Part shown: positions 1-9,402 of the stretch, in pieces
How positions within the stretch are numbered: the stretch's first letter is position 1
Layout of the letters: each line of letters begins with the position of its first letter
DNA from: Flavobacterium jumunjinense
Lineage (GTDB): Bacteria; Bacteroidota; Bacteroidia; Flavobacteriales; Flavobacteriaceae
Length of the DNA: 64,000 nucleotides
Assembly: GCF_021650975.2 (NCBI RefSeq)
Contig: NZ_CP091285.1
Coordinates: forward strand, 3,782,001 to 3,846,000
Direction of reading: 5' to 3'
Notes under the pieces: generated by a model
What the model saw: the letters and a program-made list of their open reading frames with translations, nothing else
Told to the model about the DNA's origin: nothing
The model's database searches: none
Translations under genes and position numbers: made by a program

Positions 1-2
1 AA

Positions 3-803
3 GCCTTAGCTTTAAAAAGAATTACAGCACTAGCCTTCGAATTCATAAAAGATGAAGATGGCTCCTATCCTGCTGTAAAATCATTATCCGAAATTGCAGG
101 TATTGCCTCAATACATATTGCTGCCGAATTAATGATTAATCAAAATATAGGCAAAGGATTATTATTTGGAAACATAACAGGTGTTCCTCCCACAGAAGTT
201 GTTATTTTAGGAGCTGGAACAGTTGCAGAATATGCAGCAAGAACAGCAATTGGACTTGGGGCAAGCGTTAAAGTTTTTGATAATTCAATTACAAAATTAA
301 GACGCCTACAAAACACACTCAATCAACGTATATTTACATCTACAATTCAAGAAAAAGCATTATTAAAAGCCTTACGAAGATGTGATGTTGCTATTGGAGC
401 TATGAGAGGAAAAAACAGAACTCCAATTGTAGTAACAGAAACAATGGTAGAACACATGAAAAAAGGAGCCGTTATAGTAGATGTTAGTATCGATACAGGT
501 GGTTGCTTTGAAACCTCAGAAATAACTACTCATGAAAAGCCAACTTTTATAAAGAATAATATAATTCATTATTGCGTTCCTAATATTCCTTCACGTTATT
601 CAAAAACAGCCTCATTATCTATAAGTAATATAATTACTCCATTCCTACTCCAAATTGCTGAAGATGGCGGAATTGAAAGTGCCATTCGTTGCAATAGAGG
701 ATTAAAAAACGGAATTTATTTCTATCATGGTTTATTAACAAATAGATCCATTGCAGATTGGTTCAATTTAGAGTATAGAGATATTAATCTTATTGTTTTT
801 TAG
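3..803 (+). CDS. ald: Alanine dehydrogenase, C-terminal 266 residues (5' end outside the window)
   Basis: Oxidative deamination of L-alanine to pyruvate with NAD, in the cytoplasm. The reading frame is already open at base 3 and continues through the Met codon at 132, so that Met is internal and the gene is cut by the window edge. A Rossmann nucleotide-binding stretch (VVILGAGTVAEYAA) is followed by the family segments GAMRGKNRTPIVVT and DVSIDTGGCFET, and near the C-terminus by HYCVPNIPS, which match the Ald/PNT family. Family members are about 370-400 residues, so roughly a third is missing. Assignment is by motif recognition; a transhydrogenase alpha subunit is less likely because the C-terminal part is typical of Ald. 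Confidence 0.9.
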   Translation, partial: ALALKRITALAFEFIKDEDGSYPAVKSLSEIAGIASIHIAAELMINQNIGKGLLFGNITGVPPTEVVILGAGTVAEYAARTAIGLGASVKVFDNSITKLRRLQNTLNQRIFTSTIQEKALLKALRRCDVAIGAMRGKNRTPIVVTETMVEHMKKGAVIVDVSIDTGGCFETSEITTHEKPTFIKNNIIHYCVPNIPSRYSKTASLSISNIITPFLLQIAEDGGIESAIRCNRGLKNGIYFYHGLLTNRSIADWFNLEYRDINLIVF

Positions 804-837
804 GGCATTCCCTAAAGGTCGCGCTATCCATTCTATC

Positions 838-862
838 TTTTATTTGTTCTTTACAAATAAAA
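838..862. terminator. Hairpin after ald
   Basis: A 10-bp perfect stem (TTTTATTTGT / ACAAATAAAA) with a 5-nt loop lies 35 nt past the ald stop. There is no clean T-run directly after it, so it is only a possible terminator. Confidence 0.35.
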
Positions 863-900
863 GGATGCCATTACTATCGCTAATGCAGTACCAAAATTGC

Positions 901-908
901 TATATTTG
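901..908 (+). promoter_or_regulatory. -7 promoter element TATATTTG
   Basis: Matches the Bacteroidota TAnnTTTG element. The expected transcription start near 915 lies downstream of an in-frame ATG at 897 and upstream of the ATG at 927, which decides the start of the next gene. No clear -33 TTG is visible. Confidence 0.55.
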
Positions 909-926
909 CAAAAAAAAATAAATACA

Positions 927-1313
927 ATGAAATTAAGATTTCGATTAGCCTTTTATCTATTTGGGTTATTTTTAGGAATATTTGCAGTTGTTCAATTTCT
1001 TGGAGCAAAAGCAGAAGCTAAAGGAGTTATGTTTTGCTATTTACCAAATTGTCGTGTTCTAAAAGATTTAAGAAGTAAATCCCTAAACTATTCACCAGAA
1101 GCAAAAGCAACTTTAGAAGAAAATTGGGTAAATTTAGATGACATTAAAAAAACATTAGAATTTGGAGATGTAGATTTTTCAAAAAGTAATAAAGCCTATA
1201 AAAAAGGTAAAATTTACATTATAGAAGGGCAAAATTCTAGTAATGAAGAAATTACGGTAACTATGATTAACTTCACAGATAAAGTACTTTTAGAAAAGAT
1301 AGAAAAAAAATAA
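927..1313 (+). CDS. DUF4258 domain protein with N-terminal membrane anchor
   Basis: 128 residues. One hydrophobic segment at about residues 6-26 (LAFYLFGLFLGIFAVVQFLG) would be a membrane anchor or uncleaved signal. The rest (CRVLKDLRSK, then IKKTLEFGDVDF and GKIYIIEG) resembles DUF4258, a small domain of unknown biochemical role that is common in Flavobacteriaceae. The upstream in-frame ATG at 897 is rejected because it lies before the promoter element; the chosen start gives a normal membrane-signal N-terminus. The gene is monocistronic, between ald and the tRNA. Confidence 0.7.
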   Translation: MKLRFRLAFYLFGLFLGIFAVVQFLGAKAEAKGVMFCYLPNCRVLKDLRSKSLNYSPEAKATLEENWVNLDDIKKTLEFGDVDFSKSNKAYKKGKIYIIEGQNSSNEEITVTMINFTDKVLLEKIEKK

Positions 1314-1330
1314 TTTTTTTTAAAAAAAGC

Positions 1331-1360
1331 TTGCAGATATAAATATTCCTTGTATATTTG
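1331..1360 (+). promoter_or_regulatory. Promoter of tRNA-Val (TTG-N19-TATATTTG)
   Basis: TTG at 1331-1333, a 19-bp spacer and TATATTTG at 1353-1360 form a full match to the Bacteroidota primary sigma consensus, 36 bp before the mature tRNA. Confidence 0.85.
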
Positions 1361-1396
1361 CACTCGCAATACGGGAATAACGGATGCTATTTATTG

Positions 1397-1474
1397 GGGC
1401 GATTAGCTCAGCTGGTTCAGAGCACCTCGTTTACACCGAGGGGGTCGGGGGTTCGAACCCCTCATCGCCCACCA
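1397..1474 (+). tRNA. tRNA-Val, anticodon TAC
   Basis: Acceptor stem GGGCGAT/ATCGCCC, a D-arm beginning AGCTCAG, anticodon stem CCTCG/CGAGG enclosing TTTACAC (anticodon TAC), a T-arm containing GGTTCGAACC, discriminator A and an encoded CCA at 1472-1474. It is a single gene with its own promoter and terminator. No integrase or att duplication was seen next to it. Confidence 0.97.
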
Positions 1475-1478
1475 ATTT

Positions 1479-1506
1479 AAAATCCTACAGAAATGTAGGA
1501 TTTTTT
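1479..1506 (+). terminator. Rho-independent terminator of tRNA-Val
   Basis: Stem AATCCTACA / TGTAGGATT with a GAAA loop followed by a T-run, immediately after the tRNA. Confidence 0.85.
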
Positions 1507-1510
1507 GTTT

Positions 1511-2066
1511 TATACTACTTCTACTCTACTTTAAAAGTTATTTAATCAAAAAGGGGTTTCGACACATATCTTCTTCTATTACGAAACGTTTTGAAATAAT
1601 TAAAATTAAAAATTGTTTCAAAAAACATTTAGACTTAATCCTTGAAAACATACTAGGCTGTAATAATTTAATCATTCAAATATATTAGCTTAAGTAATTT
1701 TATACGCTTTTAAGTTCAACTACTACAAATTTCAAACGAACAAATGCGTTTTTAAGTTCTATGAAAATAGTGCTTAAATTCTCCTTTAATTTGCAGAACA
1801 AAACATCACAACACTTCAAAAACTAGACTAGCTTTTAATTAAAATGCAACAACAAAGTAATTATTTTTTAATTAAAGCGTAATACCAAAATTGAATTATT
1901 AAGTTAATTTTCAATAGATTAACAATGGACTCTATTTGCAAAAAAGAGACACTAAATTATATAGAAACATTAAATAGAATGGGAAACTTTTTAATGAAAT
2001 TAAACTATAAATACCTAAAGTATTTTTAACGCTAACTTTTTATTAATTTAATTTTTACAAACACGT
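1511..2066. other. Intergenic region before the T9SS protein gene
   Basis: About 555 bp, AT-rich, with no ORF of coding character on either strand. Near 1930-1940 there is an imperfect promoter-like TCTATTTG. A regulatory leader for the downstream surface protein is possible, but nothing diagnostic was seen. Confidence 0.5.
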
Positions 2067-4754
2067 ATGAACAAACAACAAACAATCAACAAACAATGTG
2101 AAGATAGAAGTCTTCATGAATGTACAAAAAGGAAAAAAAATACATTCCTTAAAAAAGCTTTGCTAACGCTTAGCTTATTATTTACATTTTGCATAGCAAA
2201 TGCACAAATTTCTATTGTAAATCCAAGTACGTCTTATTATTGTGGTTCAGTAATTACTTTAAAGTACTCTCCAAATCTAGTTAATGGAGAAAGCCTAACA
2301 TGGATAGTCGATTCAGGAGCTATTAAAATTAGACCTGTAAGTACTAACACTAGTGGAACAAGTGTCATTTCTAACACAACAGACACTTTTATTGAAGTAA
2401 TAGTTAATGGTCGTGGTCGAATTAAAGCTATAAATAGTAATGGTTTAACACCATATATAGATATAGTACCTTCACCTGCGAATCTAAATAACTTATCAAT
2501 TACAAGCTCAACAACTATTCATACACCTAACGGAATTCAAACAACAAGAGGTTGGGTTTGTTTAAGCAATGATGGTTCATCAGAAACGATTACAATTACT
2601 AATCCTAGTCAATTAAACGTATTTTGGGTAGTTAACGGAGGTGCAGAAATTGTTTCAAGAACACAAACTACAAATACAAATCCATTTTCGTCAAGCATTA
2701 CTTTCAAAACAACAGGACCAAATGCAGGAAAAGGATTCATTCGCGGTTTTATTTCAGACCCTTGTGGTACCTTGACATGTGATCCTGCTATTGATTTAGA
2801 AATATTAAAAGATATCGTGCCAGCAGAAATAAATGGGCCAACGTGTCTAAGAGATAATAATTTAGACCCAAATACAAACTCTGTAGTGTATAGTATTCCT
2901 GATGAACTTGCTGGAAATGCAGTTTTTAGATGGGAATTATATGATAGTGCTGGAAACCTAGTTCCTGCAAATAATCCAGATTTTTATATTAATTCACAAG
3001 TGCTTTATGGAAATTCAGCAACCATAAAATATAATGGAACTTTACCAAGTATAAAAGGAAATTTTTCTGTTAAAGTAATTAATGAATGTGGAGGAAGCTT
3101 TACTAGAGCGATTACTGTAAGTCCAATAAGGCCAATTATAACTCAAACCACTTTTTGTGTACCAGAAGCAAGCAGAAGTACAAAATCAATAACTTTACCT
3201 GCATTATTAACAGGACAAAGCTATCAAGTTACACCATTTAAAAATGTAAATGGAATTATTGAACTTAATCCAAACTGGATTGTAGATGCTAGTAGTAATC
3301 CGATAAATATTACATTTAATGATAACTTGAGTGGTTTTCTTGAAATAAAAGCAGTTAGTAGCACAGATGCCAACTGTACGAGTGAAGCTACATTAATTTA
3401 TATTAATCGTGAAGGTGCTGCACCAACGATTACAGGACCTCTATGTGTGCAACGCAATACAACAGATGCTTTTACTTTTACAGCTAGTCCGTTCGGTCAA
3501 TACACATGGTCAATAACTCCTCAATTAGCAGGTTTTAATCTTCAAAATAATGGTAATACCTTAACAGTAACACCTCCAACATCTGGAATTGGAGTTTCAG
3601 GTAACTATACGGTTACAGCAAGCTTAGAAGGATGTTCAACTACACAAACAGCTACATTTGATTTTGAAATTGGACCAGAGAAACCAAGCATTACAGGTGA
3701 TACTTGTATTATACCAGGTCAACAATATACATATAATGTTACTTCTGATGGAGCAGCATATGCGATTGCAACTGTTATAAAAGCTAGTGGAAATGTAACT
3801 TCTCCTCCATTTCCAATAACGAATCCATATGCATTTACTGCATTAAGTGAGAACGCAACTGTATCAATAACTACATATTCAGCTACGGGTTGTGCTTCTT
3901 TACCAACCACAATTGATATTAAACCAATACCAGAAATTAATAGTATCAGTAGTAATCAGCCATGTATTGTTTTTGGACAAACGCCAACAGTAACTTTTAC
4001 AGCAAATATTACAGGGAATGTAACAAACTATATTTGGAGCCATCCAACTCAATGGACAATAACAGATGGTGGTAATGGATACCCTTTTATTACTTTACAA
4101 TTAGATGCCACAACTGCAGGAAGTGTATGTTTGGTTGGAGTTAATGGTACTTGTAGTAGTGAAGAACTTTGTCTAAATATTCCTCGTAACGATTTAAGAG
4201 TTTCTGTTAGTAAAACTTTACTTAACCCATCTGTGGGACAACTAACAATAACTTCAACAACTAATACACCATTAGAAGTTGAGGTCAGGTATTCAAATTT
4301 AGAAGCTGATGTTATTGGTTGTGGAGGTACGTTGTTCCCTGGAAGTACAACAGCCCAAGAGACACATGCAAACTTTTATCTAACAGGAATTCCTGCTTAT
4401 ACATGGGTTTCAATAAAAGTAAGAAACCCAGTTACAGGATGTGAAAATTGTTTTCATTTCAATCTTTCGGAAATGGCAGTAAATTCACCTATAAATTTTA
4501 AAACAAATACTGCTAAAAATTTAGATGTATTAGCATATCCAAACCCTGTAAAAGATGTTTTAAATGTAACTGTGCCTTCAAAAAATAAAGTACAAAACAT
4601 CCAATTATTTGACATGCATGGTAAAACTGTTTATCAAGATATAAACAAAGTCAATGAAACAAAAATTGATGTTTCAAGATTTGAAAAAGGAACTTATATT
4701 CTTTTAGTTGTTACTAATAATGGTGCAGAAACTAAAAAGATTATAATTGAATAA
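2067..4754 (+). CDS. Secreted multi-domain protein with type IX secretion C-terminal sorting domain
   Basis: 895 residues. A long charged N-region (about 27 residues) precedes a hydrophobic core (ALLTLSLLFTFCIANA), with signal-peptidase cleavage expected after ANA near residue 47. The middle is a Thr/Ser/Asn-rich series of beta-sandwich-like (PKD/Ig-like) repeats with recurring GPxC motifs and paired cysteines (NGPTCLRD, TGPLCVQR, TGDTCIIPG). The last ~75 residues (AYPNPVKDVLNV, then LFDMHGKTVY and FEKGTYILLV) are the Por secretion-system C-terminal domain, which directs export through the T9SS and usually attachment to surface lipopolysaccharide. No catalytic domain is recognised, so an adhesin or matrix role is an inference. 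The gene stands alone. Confidence 0.85.
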   Translation: MNKQQTINKQCEDRSLHECTKRKKNTFLKKALLTLSLLFTFCIANAQISIVNPSTSYYCGSVITLKYSPNLVNGESLTWIVDSGAIKIRPVSTNTSGTSVISNTTDTFIEVIVNGRGRIKAINSNGLTPYIDIVPSPANLNNLSITSSTTIHTPNGIQTTRGWVCLSNDGSSETITITNPSQLNVFWVVNGGAEIVSRTQTTNTNPFSSSITFKTTGPNAGKGFIRGFISDPCGTLTCDPAIDLEILKDIVPAEINGPTCLRDNNLDPNTNSVVYSIPDELAGNAVFRWELYDSAGNLVPANNPDFYINSQVLYGNSATIKYNGTLPSIKGNFSVKVINECGGSFTRAITVSPIRPIITQTTFCVPEASRSTKSITLPALLTGQSYQVTPFKNVNGIIELNPNWIVDASSNPINITFNDNLSGFLEIKAVSSTDANCTSEATLIYINREGAAPTITGPLCVQRNTTDAFTFTASPFGQYTWSITPQLAGFNLQNNGNTLTVTPPTSGIGVSGNYTVTASLEGCSTTQTATFDFEIGPEKPSITGDTCIIPGQQYTYNVTSDGAAYAIATVIKASGNVTSPPFPITNPYAFTALSENATVSITTYSATGCASLPTTIDIKPIPEINSISSNQPCIVFGQTPTVTFTANITGNVTNYIWSHPTQWTITDGGNGYPFITLQLDATTAGSVCLVGVNGTCSSEELCLNIPRNDLRVSVSKTLLNPSVGQLTITSTTNTPLEVEVRYSNLEADVIGCGGTLFPGSTTAQETHANFYLTGIPAYTWVSIKVRNPVTGCENCFHFNLSEMAVNSPINFKTNTAKNLDVLAYPNPVKDVLNVTVPSKNKVQNIQLFDMHGKTVYQDINKVNETKIDVSRFEKGTYILLVVTNNGAETKKIIIE

Positions 4755-4785
4755 ATTCTAAATAGTACCCAAACTATGATTAAAA

Positions 4786-4815
4786 AATAAGGCTGTCCAT
4801 ATGGACAGCCTTATT
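4786..4815. terminator. Bidirectional terminator between convergent genes
   Basis: Perfect 13-bp stem (AATAAGGCTGTCC / GGACAGCCTTATT) with an ATAT loop. The A-run on its left reads as a T-run on the minus strand, so it can serve both the T9SS gene and the minus-strand cluster. Confidence 0.85.
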
Positions 4816-4844
4816 TGTGCTATATTTTATAGTTGATCTGTGCT

Positions 4845-5567
4845 TTATTTTTTCAAAGAATATTTCTTAATTACTCTATCTTTTTTATTTTTCTTTGAAG
4901 TTAAATTAGCTTTAGCCTTCAATTCATCAATAATAGTTTTGTTTACTTTTGGTTGATTTTCTTTTACAAATTCGATCTTAAAATCTTTAAAATTGTCTGC
5001 GAAATTAAATACTAATCCCTGATTTGGCAAAATAGTTTGACTCTTATTTCCCAAAACCTTAGTTGCATCTAATTGAATTGATCCCGTTGCTCGTCCAATT
5101 TGCGCTTCATCTAAAGTAGGATATTTAACATCTAAAATTAAATCCGTTTTCAAAGAAGCCGAACTTAACTTATATTGTCCAGGCTTCAATAAATTCAATC
5201 CAAATAAATCTTTTGAACTTGGATTAGTAGAATCAAATTCTATTGTATTTCCTTTTTTAATAACAATTTGATGGTCTTTATATTCCTTAGAATTGTAAAA
5301 CAAAACATAACCATTCTCATTGTTTAGTCTTAAAGTATTTTTTATTAATTGATTGTTTGCTAAACTCAAATCTACGTGTTCTTGAGTTTCTCTAAAGTCC
5401 TTTGAACAAATAATACTAAACCTTGAAATCAATCTACCTTGTTCATAAATTTCAGCAATAAAATCGCCTTCACCAGACAGTTTATGCACAATAAATGAAA
5501 ATGGTCCTAAAAGTTGATTTGAAAAATTACTAGTTTCAATAATGTTTCTATTTAAAATTGTACTCAT
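4845..5567 (-). CDS. Unrecognised protein, third gene of the minus-strand trio
   Basis: 240 residues, no signal peptide or membrane segment. The sequence alternates short hydrophobic beta-like stretches (GPFSFIVHKLSG, LISRFSIICS, GYVLFYNSKEY) and ends in a very basic tail (KAKANLTSKKNKKDRVIKKYSLKK region), suggesting a mostly beta protein that may bind an anionic partner. It starts 18 nt after the stop of the 299-aa gene upstream, so the three genes are probably one transcript ending at the bidirectional terminator. No family was recognised. Confidence 0.7.
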   Translation of the reverse strand: MSTILNRNIIETSNFSNQLLGPFSFIVHKLSGEGDFIAEIYEQGRLISRFSIICSKDFRETQEHVDLSLANNQLIKNTLRLNNENGYVLFYNSKEYKDHQIVIKKGNTIEFDSTNPSSKDLFGLNLLKPGQYKLSSASLKTDLILDVKYPTLDEAQIGRATGSIQLDATKVLGNKSQTILPNQGLVFNFADNFKDFKIEFVKENQPKVNKTIIDELKAKANLTSKKNKKDRVIKKYSLKK

Positions 5568-5585
5568 TTTTTCTTTATGTTTAAA

Positions 5586-6485
5586 TTAAACTTCTATATT
5601 TAAAATCATTTCTGTAGCATCAATATCTACACCTAACTGTTTAATAGGTAATAAAACAGGAGGATTTCCAGGCATAATAGGATATGGTGTTGGCAACTGG
5701 TAAAGTGGTGCTTTCTTTAAAAAGTAATTAGCAACTTCGGTCAAAATAAAATCGAAAATTCCAAAACTAACACCCAATAAATCAGAAAACCATTCGTCTA
5801 TATCGTCCACAATATCCAGAATACCTCTAATAATATCGCTAATTCCATGTAAAATCCAACTTAAAATACTTTTCGCCCAACCTGGCAAACCACCAAATAT
5901 TCCATCAATGAAATTGTCGATAATTTTATCTAAAATATTCCCAACGGTATCCGAAATATCAATTAAATCGAAATCTAGCCAATTTACTTTTAGAAATAAC
6001 TGCCATTTATCGGCAACATTATTTGCATGAGCTTGATATTCGTTCATTCCAGCATTTGCAGGATTATCAAAAAACTTAATTTCATGCTTGAATCCTCCAG
6101 AAATTTCAGATTCTATTAATCCATCTAAATTAATTGGAATAGAAATATCTGGATTTGCAGAAAAAATACAGATTTTTGGTGCTCTAAGCCAACATCCACC
6201 AAAAGGACTTGGAATAATGCAAAAACCACCTACACACATTTCTGGAATATCAATTTCTAGTTTAACATTTAATGGATCATAAACAACATCCAGTTCAGAA
6301 ATTTTAATTTCATCAGGATTATTTTGTAAATCAACTGTTCCTCCATGTAACTTCACTCCTAAATTATAAGAAGCTCTAAAGCGACCGTTTGAAGCTCCAG
6401 ATTTTGTTACATGAAAATTATCAATGGCTTTCTTAACCACCTTTTGAATACTTTTTTCAGATAAAGCAATTTGTACTGTTCCCAT
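5586..6485 (-). CDS. Unrecognised protein with amphipathic helical segment, second gene of the trio
   Basis: 299 residues, no signal peptide. The N-terminal half has long beta-like strands (SYNLGVKLHGGTVDLQ, LNVKLEIDIPEM) with a Cys-containing patch (MCVGGFCIIPSPFGGCW). The second half carries a long amphipathic stretch at about residues 190-240 (SILSWILHGISDIIRGILD), then a Pro-rich segment (LPTPYPIMPGNPPVLLP). The pattern of elongated beta structure plus amphipathic helices recalls tubular lipid-binding (TULIP-like) proteins, but this is an impression, not a domain hit. It lies 6 nt downstream of the 291-aa gene, indicating co-transcription. Confidence 0.65.
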   Translation of the reverse strand: MGTVQIALSEKSIQKVVKKAIDNFHVTKSGASNGRFRASYNLGVKLHGGTVDLQNNPDEIKISELDVVYDPLNVKLEIDIPEMCVGGFCIIPSPFGGCWLRAPKICIFSANPDISIPINLDGLIESEISGGFKHEIKFFDNPANAGMNEYQAHANNVADKWQLFLKVNWLDFDLIDISDTVGNILDKIIDNFIDGIFGGLPGWAKSILSWILHGISDIIRGILDIVDDIDEWFSDLLGVSFGIFDFILTEVANYFLKKAPLYQLPTPYPIMPGNPPVLLPIKQLGVDIDATEMILNIEV

Positions 6486-6491
6486 AATTTA

Positions 6492-7367
6492 TTAATTTAT
6501 ATTAAAAAAGACTGAAATTTTATCATTTGACACATTTGGATTATAAGGCACCTGAGCAGATGTAGGTGTCAAACCAATAGTAAAGTAATTCTGAACATTA
6601 AAAGATAAATCTTGAATTGCTAATTTTACTTTAGGAAAAACAACATCGTCTAAAAGATGTTTTAAATAGCATTCTATAGAATTCTCTAGTCCAAGTGGTC
6701 TTATATCCTGAATTTCAATTCCTAAAAGTTTCATTTTTAAGAAACCATTTTCGTTTACTATAGTAAGCTTAGCAAAGAAATTTAAACAAAAACAAGAAAG
6801 ACGTGCTTGATTAAAAGGGTTGAAATTTAAACCTGTAGAAATTTCAAAATCTTTAATATCCTTAATATCTTTAATTCCAGTATTTTTAATAGGAAGTTTT
6901 CTATCTCTAATTTTTTTAGGAACTGTAATTGCTTCTTTACTCTTAACAGAATCAAAAAGACCTCCAATAAACTTCAGTTGCTTTCCACAAGACAAACCAG
7001 CGCAAACTGTTCCTTTCAACGCGAACTGTTGTATCGCTAAACTACCAAGTTCTGGAGGTAATGTTATTGTATTGGTTGGATTAAAGTCTACTTTTAATTC
7101 TTTTAATTGAACACAAAAATCCAAACCAGAATTAGGATTATTACTTCCTGGAATTGGAATCTTACTAATTTCTGTACACAAATCAATACCCATAGTTTTC
7201 AGAACGGGTTTCACATTAATTGGTGAACAATAATTATTATTTTTAATTAAATCTTTCGACGCATAGTTAAAAATACTAGGTCGTTGCATCATTACTTCTT
7301 CAATAATTGTATTGAATACTGTTTCAGGAAAAATTCCTGTAACATCAGAAAAATTTGTTAATGCCAT
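6492..7367 (-). CDS. Unrecognised protein, first gene of the trio
   Basis: 291 residues, cytoplasmic by sequence (no signal, no membrane helix). It shares its general character with the next gene: beta-like strands, a Cys-containing motif (GTVCAGLSCGKQLKFIGGLF) comparable to the neighbour's MCVGGFC patch, and a statement-like strand order ending in long polar strands. The two may be distant paralogues. It is the first gene of a three-gene minus-strand cluster. Function is not recognised; a lipid-binding or pore-forming complex is only a guess. Confidence 0.65.
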   Translation of the reverse strand: MALTNFSDVTGIFPETVFNTIIEEVMMQRPSIFNYASKDLIKNNNYCSPINVKPVLKTMGIDLCTEISKIPIPGSNNPNSGLDFCVQLKELKVDFNPTNTITLPPELGSLAIQQFALKGTVCAGLSCGKQLKFIGGLFDSVKSKEAITVPKKIRDRKLPIKNTGIKDIKDIKDFEISTGLNFNPFNQARLSCFCLNFFAKLTIVNENGFLKMKLLGIEIQDIRPLGLENSIECYLKHLLDDVVFPKVKLAIQDLSFNVQNYFTIGLTPTSAQVPYNPNVSNDKISVFFNIN

Positions 7368-7586
7368 TTTTTCAAAATTTGTATTAGCCTACTCTATTCA
7401 GTTTTCGGCTTCCCTGCTTGTAAATAAATCACAATGCAAATATCATCAACATAAAAACATTAAAACAGAGGCAATTGCCTGATTTACAAAGGGTAAACTC
7501 ACCCTTTTTACAATATTTAAATAAAAACATATTTGCTATTTTAATAAAATGAGCTAGAAATACTAGTGAACCAGTAGAGAAACAAT

Positions 7587-7594
7587 TATATTTG
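7587..7594 (+). promoter_or_regulatory. -7 promoter element TATATTTG
   Basis: TAnnTTTG element. It overlaps the TTG codon at 7592 that opens the longest reading frame, so translation of the regulator must begin further downstream. Confidence 0.55.
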
Positions 7595-7642
7595 AGTAGT
7601 AAAAAATGTTCTATTCTATTTTTTGAAAGAATAAGTAATAGA

Positions 7643-8242
7643 ATGAATTCAAAAAGTATGAACCAACTCAAATACCTACTCGATCAACATATTAACTTCA
7701 ATCTTGAAGAATGGGAAGCATTTATCGAATTGTGTGACCCAGTATTAACTTTACCTCCAAAATCGATTCTAACGAATTTTCATCAAAGAGAAACAAAAAT
7801 ATATTTCATAAAAAAAGGATTGTTGCGTTTATATTATTTAGAAGAAGGAAAAGAAATAAATGTTTCCTTTGTGACCGACAATCAGTTTGCTTCTTCATTT
7901 TCAAGTTTAATTACACACAGCCCATCATTAGAAGCTTTAATAACAATTGAAGAATCAACATTAATAAGCATTTCTTACGAAAAATTAATAGCGCTCTATC
8001 TACAATTTCCAAAATTTGAACGTTTTGGACGAATATTTACAGAACAAAAATATTTGTGTATTGCCACTAGAAATAGAATATTGCAATCTAAAAAGGCAAA
8101 CGATAAATATGATGATTTTGTAAAATCTCACGACTCAAAAATTATTTCAAACGTACCCCAATATCACATTGCATCCTATTTGGGTATAGAACCGGAATCT
8201 CTTAGCAGAATAAGAAAAAAAAGCCTTAACATTTATCAATAA
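7643..8242 (+). CDS. Crp/Fnr-family transcriptional regulator
   Basis: 199 residues from the ATG at 7643 (an ATG at 7658 is also possible); the longer frame from TTG at 7592 overlaps the promoter. The N-terminal two thirds form a cyclic-nucleotide-binding-type beta-roll (KSILTNFHQRETKIYFIKKGLLRLYYLEEGKEINVSF in outline). The C-terminus has a short HTH (IASYLGIEPESLSRIRKK) as in flavobacterial Crp-like regulators. The glycine/arginine cAMP pocket is not obviously conserved, so the ligand is unknown. The next gene starts 50 nt downstream on the same strand and is a plausible target or operon partner. Confidence 0.85.
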   Translation: MNSKSMNQLKYLLDQHINFNLEEWEAFIELCDPVLTLPPKSILTNFHQRETKIYFIKKGLLRLYYLEEGKEINVSFVTDNQFASSFSSLITHSPSLEALITIEESTLISISYEKLIALYLQFPKFERFGRIFTEQKYLCIATRNRILQSKKANDKYDDFVKSHDSKIISNVPQYHIASYLGIEPESLSRIRKKSLNIYQ

Positions 8243-8292
8243 ATGTCATAAATTTTTCGGTTTCCTTTGTATTACATTTAAAAAGAATACAA

Positions 8293-9384
8293 ATGAAAAA
8301 GAAAAAAAGCCTCATTATTAGCATTGTTATATTTATAGTATTGCTCATAACATTTCAACTTACTGCAATTACTCCATTTGCTTGGTCTCCACCAAAACTA
8401 CCCGAAAATACAGGTGTTTATCAATCCAATGAACTTCTTACCTCTTCCAAAAAGATTCATCTTACTATGGGTTTTGGTCCTGAAAATGTAGCCATAGATA
8501 GTCTAGGTAACCTCTATTGTGGTTCACATATTCAAAAAGAAGATTTCTCAATCGGTAAAATTTTAAAAATTACACCTAATGGAAAAGTATCTGTGTTTTC
8601 AGACACAAAATCTTGGGTTGCAGGAATGGATTTTGATAAAAAAGGAAATCTTATTGCTTGCGATTTATCGAGAGGGCTCATTTCAATCAATCCAAATGGA
8701 GAAATAACTGTTCTAGCCACTAAAACAGAAGAAGGTGACCCAATTAAAATTCCAAATGATGTAGACATAGCTAGCGACGGAATGATTTATTTTACAAACT
8801 CTTCAAGTCAGTTAGATTTTAATATGGATAATATAATGCAACTCATCTTTGAGCAGAAAAAAGACGGTGGACTCTATCAATACAATCCGAAAACAAAAAA
8901 AGTAAAAACACTTACAAAAGGAAACTATTTTCCAAACGGTGTGGCAATTTCGAAAAATGACGATTATCTACTCTTTGTAGAAACTTCACGTTATCGCATA
9001 TTAAAACACTGGCTAAAAGGGGAGAAAAAAGGAACTACAGAAATTTTTATAGATAATCTTCCTGGTTTTCCAAATGGAATCTCTAAAAGCAAAGACGGGA
9101 ATTTCTGGTTAGGATTTTCTACAAAAAGGATAAAAGATCTAGATGCTGCCCACCCAAGTGTTTTTAAAAAGAAACTCATTTTTGCACTACCAAAATGGAT
9201 GCAACCCGAAATTGAACCTTTTGGAATGCTAATGAAAGTCGCTCCAGAAGGACATATACTAAAAACCTACTACGACACTACAGGAACAATTGTTCCCGAA
9301 GCGAGTGCAATTACTGAATATAATAATCATCTATATATAGGTGGTGATAGAACAGCTTATATTTCTAAATGGAAAATAGAATAA
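8293..9384 (+). CDS. Membrane-anchored SMP-30/strictosidine-synthase-like beta-propeller
   Basis: 363 residues. A basic start and a hydrophobic stretch (residues 6-26) make a signal anchor. The remainder is a six-bladed propeller of the SMP-30/gluconolactonase/strictosidine synthase class: FGPENVAIDSLGNLYCG, GMDFDKKGNLIACD, IPNDVDIASDGMIYFTNSS, YFPNGVAISKNDDYLLFVET and GFPNGISKSKDGNFWLGF are blade repeats with the usual NG and D residues. By analogy it may hydrolyse lactones or esters at the periplasmic face, but the substrate is not predictable. Length is normal for the APMAP-like subgroup. Confidence 0.8.
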   Translation: MKKKKSLIISIVIFIVLLITFQLTAITPFAWSPPKLPENTGVYQSNELLTSSKKIHLTMGFGPENVAIDSLGNLYCGSHIQKEDFSIGKILKITPNGKVSVFSDTKSWVAGMDFDKKGNLIACDLSRGLISINPNGEITVLATKTEEGDPIKIPNDVDIASDGMIYFTNSSSQLDFNMDNIMQLIFEQKKDGGLYQYNPKTKKVKTLTKGNYFPNGVAISKNDDYLLFVETSRYRILKHWLKGEKKGTTEIFIDNLPGFPNGISKSKDGNFWLGFSTKRIKDLDAAHPSVFKKKLIFALPKWMQPEIEPFGMLMKVAPEGHILKTYYDTTGTIVPEASAITEYNNHLYIGGDRTAYISKWKIE

Positions 9385-9402
9385 GTAAGGAGCTTAAAAA
9401 AG

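Noticed and set aside
1397..1474. tRNA-Val as attachment site of an integrated element
   Set aside because: No integrase nearby and no duplicate of the tRNA 3' end found in the window.
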